Part shown: positions 57,147 through 64,000 of the stretch, piece by piece
Layout: each line of letters opens with the position of its first letter
How positions within the stretch are numbered: position 1 is the first letter of the stretch
NCBI GenBank assembly: GCA_029168955.1
Contig: JAPDOI010001831.1
Location: 1-64,000, forward strand
Direction: 5' to 3'
DNA length: 64,000 bases
From: Aplectana chamaeleonis
Taxonomy: Eukaryota; Nematoda; Chromadorea; Rhabditida; Cosmocercidae
Made by a program: the position numbers and the translations under genes
Notes under the pieces: generated by a model
Told to the model about the DNA's origin: nothing
Seen by the model: only the letters and a program-made list of their open reading frames with translations
The model's database searches: none

Positions 57147-59303
57147 TTATCCATCGAACCGTCTTTGGATACTGTTTCGGAAGTCACTGTGCACCTTTTC
57201 ATTTATCATCTGTAGTTCGTTCTTTTTTGGACCTGTGTACTCCTGCGTGCCCGATGCTTCAAGAGACCAATAGCGATCCCACGTTTCCCTCTCGGATTCG
57301 TGTGAGCGGCTCATAAGGACGTGAGCTGGTTGCTCTGACTCCTTGGCTTGACGACCGCTGATGATGTATCCAAACTTCGTGGCGATTAGCTGAAGTCCAG
57401 AAGGCAGGATCATTTTCCCCATAGGTAGCATAAAATTCCATAGGTAGTCACAGCCCAAGAGTATCTGAGGCTGTAATGTCGATTTGTCTGTCAGTAGCGA
57501 CAGTGTGACGTCTTGCTTAACAATGAATTCCTGATCTTCTTTGCTCAGATCAGCTTGCTCAATTGTTCCAGTAATATATCCGCTTCTGTAGAGTTGAAGG
57601 TCGTGCCGACAGCCTTCAATGTCGCACACCCGCAACGTAGTCGCGCAATATGATTGTTGTTGCGGTTCTTGTGTACCAAATGTACTGATCAGCAACGGAG
57701 TTGAGTCTACCGACGGTAATCCCAGTTCTTTTGCGAAATCATCATTGATAAATGATAACTCAGAACCAGTGTCGAGCAGTACAGCTGCGGTTCTCAGCTG
57801 ATTTTTCGAATCGAATACTTTTGCCAGACCTGCCAGTAAAATAACCTTGTTGTGGCCACTGCCCTTGCTGTACCGCTGCTCGTTCATGTGTAGTACAACA
57901 GCATCCTTTTCCGGTTCGGGTTCTGCAGCTGGCGTTTCCGACGTTACCACGTGTTGCTTGGATGTGCGCAGAGGTTGGTTCCTCTTGTTGCTAAAGTCGG
58001 GCTGTTTCGTGCGTGTTTCCAGTGTCGGGCCTGGTTGACTACGCTTATTGTCGTGTAAGTGTGGCGGCCAGGGACCCTTAATGCATGTAGCTGTGTGATG
58101 CTTTTCATGACAAGTTCTGCAATTTCCACTGGTGCATGATGCTACACGATGTGCACTTGATCCACAATTCAGACATCTGTTCGACTGTACAAGAAAATTT
58201 TTTCGGGATGTCGGAGTCGGAAGCTTGGGACATCCAGTCCATTTGTGATTCGTTTGCTTGCAAAATTCACAAAAATTACCGCTCTTAATCCTGTCCTTTG
58301 GAAAATGTGTTTCACGAAAATGTGTCTCTCGTCCGTATTCCTGTGGTAGTATGTCTTTCAGAACTTCTTCTTGAGTTATGATAGAGTCGATGGTGTTGAG
58401 CCACTCCTCCAGATTCCACTCGGTTTCTGTTCCTTGTTGTATTCGTTTTTGCATAGCTACTTTCTGGATACGAGCGTGAAATTTTCGAAGAAAAGTGTGA
58501 ATAGAAATGTAATTGTCCAAGTGCTCTCCCTGCTCTGTCAGCTGAGCAGCGATTGATGAGAGTTTCTCAAACAATTCTCGTTGATCTTCCGTGCGAGGTC
58601 CACGTGCTAAGCAGCTAACTAAGTTCCGGTTCAGTTCTAAGACAACTCCGTCTTTGTTTCCATATCGTTTTTGCAGGTGTTCTACAGCTTTACTGTAGTT
58701 CGTTGCGCTGATGTGGAAGCGGGATATCGATTGCCTTGCTTCTCCCCGAAGAGCCGAAAGTAGATAGTTGAATTTCTGAAGCTCGTGTAGATTCTGATCG
58801 TGCACGTTTGCCTGGAATAATGTCCAGAAATTTGCCCACTCCCATCGTTTTCCTGTAAACGTAGGTATTGGGATGGATGGCAGTTTACTAACCGACAAGG
58901 GCATATATTCTGTGCCGTTATTCTGGAAGTTATTCCCTTCACCATGATTATTGTGTACCTCATGTATGCAATCGTGCAGTATTCCCTGTAGGCTTCGCTT
59001 GTGAGTGTCTATCTGAACTATTTTCTCTTGTACTGATTCCATGTACCTGTCGAGTGCTTTCTCCTCATCATCCGTTTGTTCCTCTAGATCATCATATGCA
59101 CCTGTCAGTTTGGTTAGTGATGTCTCGAGATTTGTGATGTGGTCGTCACAGATGGCAATGGCTAGGCGGATTTCGTGTGCCCGCCTCCCCGTTGTACCCT
59201 CTTGTGGGGTAACTAGTAACGCTTCAGTGCTCGACAGCCATTCCGAGATCGTCTGAAGTCGTTTCGAAAGTAGCCCTTTGAATGCACGAACTGTAGCGGC
59301 CAT
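57147..59303 (-). CDS. BEL Gag and aspartic protease (718 codons, ends at an in-frame TAA)
   Basis: The ATG at 59303 follows the leader. The N-terminal third is helical, and the block LPIPTFTGKRWEWANFW-like (about 141-160) is typical of Pao Gag proteins. Zinc knuckles follow: C345/C348/H353/C358, C377/C380/H385/C390 and C395/C398/H402/C407. The protease has LLDTGSELSFI (catalytic D511). The last codon is TAA at 57149-57147; reading on in the same frame goes straight into pol (TAT GTA CGT TTG). In most BEL elements gag and pol are one open frame, so this stop is either suppressed in part or a recent mutation. The context TAA TAT does not look like a known read-through signal. Gag packages the RNA, and the protease cuts the polyprotein. 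Confidence 0.92.
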   Translation of the reverse strand: MAATVRAFKGLLSKRLQTISEWLSSTEALLVTPQEGTTGRRAHEIRLAIAICDDHITNLETSLTKLTGAYDDLEEQTDDEEKALDRYMESVQEKIVQIDTHKRSLQGILHDCIHEVHNNHGEGNNFQNNGTEYMPLSVSKLPSIPIPTFTGKRWEWANFWTLFQANVHDQNLHELQKFNYLLSALRGEARQSISRFHISATNYSKAVEHLQKRYGNKDGVVLELNRNLVSCLARGPRTEDQRELFEKLSSIAAQLTEQGEHLDNYISIHTFLRKFHARIQKVAMQKRIQQGTETEWNLEEWLNTIDSIITQEEVLKDILPQEYGRETHFRETHFPKDRIKSGNFCEFCKQTNHKWTGCPKLPTPTSRKNFLVQSNRCLNCGSSAHRVASCTSGNCRTCHEKHHTATCIKGPWPPHLHDNKRSQPGPTLETRTKQPDFSNKRNQPLRTSKQHVVTSETPAAEPEPEKDAVVLHMNEQRYSKGSGHNKVILLAGLAKVFDSKNQLRTAAVLLDTGSELSFINDDFAKELGLPSVDSTPLLISTFGTQEPQQQSYCATTLRVCDIEGCRHDLQLYRSGYITGTIEQADLSKEDQEFIVKQDVTLSLLTDKSTLQPQILLGCDYLWNFMLPMGKMILPSGLQLIATKFGYIISGRQAKESEQPAHVLMSRSHESERETWDRYWSLEASGTQEYTGPKKNELQMINEKVHSDFRNSIQRRFDG

Positions 59304-59514
59304 GCGTTTTTAATCGAGCGCAAACTCGGATAATAGAGATGACTCAATACACGTAGTCCGTAATTATTAGCAGAGAATGCTCCTTTAGTCAGAAATTTAT
59401 GCTCTTTGGCAGGAATCGTGCATAAACGTGGATTCGTGCAATAAGCGAATAGAGGGAAGAAATTGGAAGCAAGTAGAATAAGACGAAGAATATTAGCATG
59501 CAGTGAATATCGTA

Positions 59515-59516
59515 CC
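59515..59516 (-). promoter_or_regulatory. Possible splice donor in the BEL leader
   Basis: Minus strand AAAAG followed by GTACGATATT, between the primer-binding site and the gag start, fits a 5' splice site. It could join to the CTTTCCAG acceptor before the extra ORF (51333). This is an inference from sequence only. Confidence 0.35.
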
Positions 59517-59547
59517 TTTTCCTGCGTCGAGGTCGTCTTCAACCAGT

Positions 59548-59558
59548 CCGATGCACCA
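59548..59558 (-). promoter_or_regulatory. Primer-binding site for tRNA-Gly
   Basis: Minus strand TGGTGCATCGG directly follows the 5' LTR. It is complementary to a 3' end CCGATGCA plus CCA, the end of eukaryotic tRNA-Gly. It fixes the inner edge of the LTR at 59559. Confidence 0.85.
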
Positions 59559-60005
59559 CTAAGTTCGTTAGTTTGCCACGCGGGACTTTTTGCTTGGAGA
59601 GTGGACCTCAAACTTGGGTAATTAAACATTTATATAAATAACTTGAAAAAACCATAACAAGAAAAACGCGGAACAAAATAACATAATAATTACAAACAGT
59701 AAGAACCTAAACTAAGTAGATCGTGCACCTACTACAATACCTTGTGCTCCTCGAACTTCTAATCAGCGAAGTCGTTCACGTGCAAAGAAGTCGGCTCGTG
59801 CACCTAGAGGTACAAGTTAAATAAATGAGAATGCAGCGTGCAGAGAGTTGAAGAAAGCCACCTCCTGATAGCGGCGATAGCAGCGGAATGTTGTAGCGAA
59901 GAGGCTGAGCCATCGCCGCTCAGAAGATGTGAAGACCGATAAAGAATCGCAAGAAATATTCAACATCTTACTGTATTATCGGAATGCGTGAACTTTATTC
60001 AGCAT
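59559..60005 (-). repeat. 5' LTR of the BEL element
   Basis: 447 bp, nearly identical to 49503-49949. It is flanked inside by the tRNA-Gly primer-binding site and outside by ACTTG (60006-60010). As the 5' LTR it should hold the promoter. An AATAAA is present near its start on the minus strand (ATGCTGAATAAAG), where a poly(A) signal or TATA-like element could work. Confidence 0.93.
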
Positions 60006-60255
60006 ACTTGCATCGCTGCGTTCACTCTACAATGCTTATGTCTTACGTTAGCAAGGTTGACATCAGTTAATCTGATGTTTGGTCGGACTGCGGTTCCATC
60101 GGTCATAAAATCGCACATTTATTTAACTGTCCGAGGAGACCTACCACGCTGACCACAATTGATCTATGGACGAATCCACTACTGGTCGCACAGTTTCTCC
60201 GCCTATGACAAAACACTCGATGTGGCTGCAAAGAAGAAGAAGGAGAAGAAGAAGA
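60006..60255 (+). mobile_element. Dispersed LINE copy, piece 6 (3' end)
   Basis: Continues exactly from piece 5: GCATCGCTGCGTTCACTCTA, then the CGSIGHKIAHLFNCP-like Cys/His tail, TTGATCTATGGACGAATCCA and TGTGGCTGCAAAGAAGAAGA. It ends in the family's GAA-rich tail near 60228-60255. This closes the copy that began at 35251. Confidence 0.88.
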
Positions 60256-60299
60256 GTTCGTGTTATAATTTTATTCTGATGAATGGGCGGGACTGCGAC

Positions 60300-60375
60300 A
60301 TATCACCCCGCGCGAATCGAACCCTATTCTCCAGTGAGGCCGCCAACCCCGCACGGCCAGCCGCCTGGTCCATGC
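60300..60375 (-). repeat. tRNA-like sequence with A and B boxes, possible SINE
   Basis: Minus strand has TGGCCGTGCGG (60349-60359), close to an RNA polymerase III A box, and GGTTCGATTCG (60313-60323), an almost perfect B box, 25 bases apart. The rest does not fold into a convincing cloverleaf, so it is not called a tRNA gene. Its place between two LINE pieces (tail at 60255, next fragment from 60425) suits a tRNA-derived SINE. A poly(A) tail was not seen. Confidence 0.45.
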
Positions 60376-60424
60376 GTGAAACTAAAGCGAAAACGGAAAC
60401 CATATATTAATTATCTGAAATAGC

Positions 60425-60790
60425 CGAATCAGTCAACAAGAAGTATATTGAAGCTCGTTAGAGAGGGATTGATAAAGACGCCTTCGCTGACGCTCCTCGC
60501 AAAGTGGATGTTCAGATATGAACTGTCTCCACTATAGAAAGGCTCCGTCTCATCTGTGAGTTGCATACCCAGTTCGTGCGAGGAAGTCTTGGGAAAGCTG
60601 TTGTGAGCCCCATTTCGGGTGCAGTACCGCCTCGGGTTTGCGAGTCCGAGTCTCAGCTCGGCAGGCGAGCCAGATGTGCTCTTGCCTCGCTGCGCTGAGG
60701 TCACTCTGCATTGCCCATGTCCTACGTCAACAAAATCGACAGTAGCCGACCTGAATAACGTTTGCCCGGACTGAAGGTCGCTCCGTTCCT
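60425..60790 (+). mobile_element. LINE 3' fragment of the 25.8-kb subfamily
   Basis: Matches 26295-25930 (reverse strand) of the nearly intact copy: REG-IKT, FADAPRKVDV, then PPRVCESESQLGRRARCALA and MSYVNKIDSS. It is truncated before the 3' tail and has several stops. Confidence 0.78.
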
Positions 60791-61022
60791 CCTATATGGC
60801 CAGTCGGAGCGGAATTGGAATGGTGCTGCCGGCAGCTAGCACTTCTCAATGAGTGAAGATACCGCTCATTGAGTATTTGAAGTGTGATTACTGGGACGTT
60901 CTTCATAGGAGTGGAGTGCTTTCAATATCACTCATATAAACTCCATGGGCTACCGGCAAGTGTTGCGGATGCGACCCATGCCTTTTCATACCTGGCATTG
61001 AGGGTAATTACTTCATCTTCAG

Positions 61023-61502
61023 AGACACAGAGCATTTAAGATTTTATTTCTGTTTTTATGTGTATCTTGGAAAGAAACGCACGCTGATCACTGAGGTATC
61101 TCTAAATTTGTTCCAGGCCCACTATGAACACAGTTATGACCCCCTGAAGTCGCTTGAGTTTTTAGAGCAAAAGTTAGATGTACGAGTTGTCCCAGGTCTG
61201 TATTTCTCTTCGTTTACAGTCGCAGCTTTAGAGCAAACATGGTTTCAGGAAGAGGTGGACAAAGAAGTCAAAATTGTTGACTTGATTGGAATTTATTCTT
61301 CTGCTCAGCACTTATCGATTCCGAAAATCAAGAAAAGCTGGCCCGTGGTGGTGACTAAGTGGTGGGGGCCCGAGGTGCTCTCCTATATTTCGCTCACTCT
61401 GAGGAATAGAGGTCTCACACTTCGCACTTTTCATACTGGTTGCGTCTACTACACAATTACATGAAAATCTCAGAATTTTCTCTGAGAGCGTACTGTGCCT
61501 TC
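61023..61502. mobile_element. AAGGCACAG-family MITE, copy 3 (diverged)
   Basis: The right end GAGCGTACTGTGCCTT and the interior (GTGTATCTTGGAAAGAAACG, ACACAATTACATGAAAATCT) match copy 1 in the same orientation; the left end is worn. A 134-codon frame at 61060-61464 is open across it. Since copy 1 has no such frame and the element is non-coding, I do not call it a gene. Confidence 0.7.
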
Positions 61503-62531
61503 GAGTAGGACAACACGACCGTACATGTAAAGAAGGCCTCTCGTCATTTCTAGTCTAGTGACTGAAAGAGGCGCGATCTTTTGCGGCTGGCCAAGCGGCG
61601 ATCGCGACTCAACCAGCCAGTTGTGTTGCGATCGCGAGTGACGATCTACTGAAGCGGCCTCATCAGTTCGCTAGACTAGTGCTGGCGAAGGATCTTTATT
61701 AAAGTGTCGCTGTACCTATAGAAACGTTATTGCGGAGAGTGACTGCCAAGTATACAGCGTTTCTTCCTTTTTTTGTTTAACCCATTCACTACCACGCCTA
61801 ATTTTGAGTGACTGTGCTTTCGAACCGCGTACAATATTGCGTTACCATAATTAGTGTCCCACCAGTGGGACACGCGAGCTCGAAAGGCACGCCACCGAAA
61901 ATCGATTTTCATGTTCATAGTGAAGCTATCCATGACGTAAACATTGTACCGTAATTTCAGCTCATATCACTTTTTCTATAAAAAAACAAATGCCTAAAGT
62001 CACGACAGGGTCAAGTGGATATATTATTTTGCCACTACCGCTCAGACGATATTCACCTAAAAGAGTTTCTATGAATGCGATTCACAAACCTGCTGTCTGT
62101 TCACATATTTTGTACTCTTTAGATTTGATCTTGGTGAGTAAAAAATAAAATTGAAAAAAAATCGATGTTTCGTGGTAATGGTAGGTGTGGTCATGGTAGT
62201 GGCACGTTTCTGGGTGAACAGAACGTGGTTACTACTAAGGTTTCCTGCTGATAAAGTTAAGAAACGGCAGCGAATGGAAAATAAGAAATCATGGAGCACT
62301 CGAGAAATTGTTTTTGCTACGATTTTTTTATTGAGCCCCAGCTATTTTCGCGAAAGTTCGAATAGTTTGCTAAAGGGAAGGTCCTGAGGGACCTCGACTT
62401 CCGTAGTCGAGTCCAGGATTAGTTAATGCATCGAACACGATAAAAATTGGAAATCCGTCCGTGTGGCAGAGGAATCGATTTTTGACCACGTGTCCCACCG
62501 GTGGGACATGTGTCTCAAGACATCTTTAACG
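61503..62531. other. Repeat-rich spacer with GTGTCCCACC(A/G)GTGGGACAC palindromes
   Basis: 61560-61685 has paired TCTAGTGA/CTAGACTAG and GCGATCGCGA phrases, suggesting a small palindromic MITE. Two copies of GTCCCACC(A/G)GTGGGACA lie at 61855 and 62491. No gene is seen. A frame at 62151-62387 has no motif. Confidence 0.45.
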
Positions 62532-63280
62532 GTATAGTACACCATCAGGCATGAATTTTGTGATTTTCATGTAGTTTTACAGTGAATACCTCGTGTATAA
62601 TGCTTACCATCTGCGAGATCTCAGATTCTTCAAACGATGCCCAGTCATATAGTCGGCCGATCGGCTGTAGCCACCTTACCGATAAGCATCTACATCACGT
62701 GAATCGGGTGTAAAGAATCCAGCTGACGTGGTAGGGCTGAGCACGCCCTTGGTGTCAGTGGGCGTCCCGGTTGGTAAGCGTGTAATACATTGCTCATTCA
62801 GGTCCACATTATCCCACAATGTGGCCGGACTTAGCCTACCTCTTCCGTTCTGATCCAGCTGTGGCCATCCCGGTCGATATGTTTGCAAAGCATTGCTTAC
62901 TGAGGTAAAAAATCTCCCCCCCCCCGTAGTGGCCGGATTGAGCCGGCGGCAGTCCGCTCATGTAAGCCTGCATAACTGACTGGCGTTCCGCCAACACACT
63001 GGAGGCGGCGCAAGTTCACTAGGGACATGAGAGGAAGGCTCGGTCCGGCTTTTGGCCGGCTACGACGGGGGCCTAAGTGTGATATAGGTGACCACCACGG
63101 ACCGAACTCCATTCAGTCCCCACCATGAGCAACGTCATTTTCTTGATTTTCGAATTCAATAGCAGCTGGATGTATGAACGAATTCCACCCACCTCTCCGA
63201 TTTTCACTTCCTTGCCGAGTTGTCTTTTCATACTGCTTCGCTCTTGCGCAGCGGCTTCGAATGAAGGGAATTACAGTAGA
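62532..63280. mobile_element. AAGGCACAG-family MITE, copy 4 (interrupted)
   Basis: The left part (TACACCATCAGGCATGAATT, GTGATTTTCATGTAG) and right part (GGTGACCACCACGGACCGAA, TTCACTTCCTTGCCGAGTTG) follow copy 2. Between about 62645 and 63075 lies unrelated DNA with GTGGCCGGA(C/T)TNAGCC phrases and a C run, probably a later insertion. No coding capacity. Confidence 0.6.
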
Positions 63281-63299
63281 GTATATCAAACGAATAAAA

Positions 63300-63475
63300 G
63301 TTTCCGAATATTCGAATAAACGAATAATTCGAAAAACCGACTCTTTCGAATATTCGAATAAACGAATTATTCGAAAATTTCACTCTTTCAAATAATCAAA
63401 TTATTCGAATGATTCGAATACGAATAATTCGAATATTCGGCCAAAATCGCGAGTATCCGAATAAGAAGCACGTAC
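63300..63475. repeat. 42-bp TTCGAATATTCG array (short)
   Basis: CGAATATTCGAATAAACGAA starts at 63305 and 63347, and a diverged third copy is near 63389, again a 42-bp period. It is related in sequence to the subterminal arrays at 45411 and 48349, so it probably marks the end of another hAT-like element of that family. Confidence 0.8.
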
Positions 63476-64000
63476 TCATAATCGAGCCCCCGTTCACGGC
63501 ACTATCAACTTCTTGACCTTTTGTTGCATAGTATTATATAGATCAAAGCTATGCCAATGTACTTCCTCGGAAAAGACATTCCACATTATATCATAAGAGT
63601 ATTCAAACTAACACTTACCACTGTCTATGAGTAGTTGTTAAACGATACGATCAAAGTTTCTGGATTTTCCAAACAATATCTACCAACAATATCCGAATTT
63701 CCTATCAGTTTGGGGTGCTATCTGAGCGGGGGGGTACTGTTGTATCGCACCTGGCCACGCCCATTTTTTCATGCCGCAGTCACTCCTGATTTGTACAGGG
63801 GAGGGAAACCCCGGGTAGGTGCTCAAATTTAGTGCGGCACGGTAAAATGGGCGGGGCCAAGTGCATCCGGACATATTGGCCCCCACCGCTAAGGGAGCAC
63901 CCACTTCGGTTCTCAGGAAATCCCGGTTGTCACCTGGAGCCCACAACTCCTTCCTGTTGTGACATGGAAGGCAAATTAGCCTCCCGTTGTCACCTCGAAG
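63476..64000. other. Right-edge spacer with a small hairpin
   Basis: An imperfect inverted pair built on GGCCACGCCCATTTTTTC and AAAATGGGCGGGGCC (63751-63862) resembles the hairpin inside the hAT MITE at 44870-44980. The last 90 bp repeat TGTCACCT three times. No gene is seen. Confidence 0.5.

Larger units (their letters stand above)
49503..60005 (-). mobile_element. BEL/Pao LTR retrotransposon with envelope and an extra 3' ORF
   Basis: A 10.5-kb element read on the minus strand. It has 447-bp LTRs at both ends, ACTTG duplications (49498-49502 and 60006-60010), a tRNA-Gly primer-binding site, a gag-protease frame, a pol frame fused to an envelope frame, and a further coiled-coil/zinc-knuckle region before the 3' LTR. 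The order protease-RT-RNase H-integrase within pol places it in BEL/Pao. The nearly identical LTRs point to a recent insertion. The visible defects are one TAA between gag and pol and one frame change in the 3' region. It sits inside the old dispersed LINE copy. Confidence 0.96.

Noticed and set aside
60300..60375. Functional tRNA gene
   Set aside because: A and B boxes are visible, but no convincing acceptor stem or anticodon arm can be formed.
61060..61464. 134-codon frame as a gene
   Set aside because: It lies within a copy of a non-coding MITE; another copy has no matching frame.

Overview
The window reads as gene-poor, transposon-rich nematode DNA. I infer a strongylid (hookworm-like) worm. 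Splice acceptors of the TTTCAG type sit one to a few bases before start codons, as expected for spliced-leader trans-splicing. Several introns are only 50-80 bp. The BEL-type retroelement carries a tRNA-Gly primer-binding site. Three host genes are supported: a 54-codon first exon at the left edge (51-212, minus), a complete 11-exon TCP11-like gene (21205-25652, plus), and a complete 3-exon gene for ATP synthase subunit e (33027-33477, plus). The last exon of a GAPDH-like gene survives as a broken copy (3534-3682) inside a large inverted-repeat element (1096-4760).

Left part (1-21 kb): the GAPDH-carrying inverted-repeat element; a jockey/CR1-like LINE copy with an inverted 5' half (5307-7562); foldback elements; a 6-kb satellite with about 144 units of 42 bp, each holding a 16-bp palindrome with the CRE octamer TGACGTCA (9369-15396); and a second, unrelated minisatellite, again of 42 bp (16483-17022).

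Middle (21-35 kb): the TCP11-like gene. About 140 bp past its stop codon lies a nearly full-length copy of the same LINE, in reverse orientation, with a 13-bp target duplication. It has one frameshift and a 2A-like motif near its N-terminus. A foldback element, two fragments of a second LINE family and the ATP synthase gene follow.

Right part (35-64 kb): one degenerate LINE copy can be followed from 35.25 to 60.25 kb. It is split by at least five insertions, some holding further insertions: an unclassified 6.5-kb segment with a hAT inside, a TA-flanked MITE whose end was hit by a hAT MITE, a 3.3-kb hAT-like element with subterminal 42-bp arrays, a second type of TA-flanked MITE, and a 10.5-kb BEL/Pao element. 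The BEL element has two 447-bp LTRs differing at about six positions by eye, a gag-protease frame, a pol frame that runs on without a stop into a phlebovirus-like envelope glycoprotein, and an extra 3' coding region with coiled-coil and zinc-knuckle character. The gag and pol frames are separated by one in-frame TAA.

The most unusual observations are the extra BEL ORF, the repeated 42-bp period in unrelated arrays, the CRE satellite, the nested insertion stack and the 2A-like motif in the LINE.
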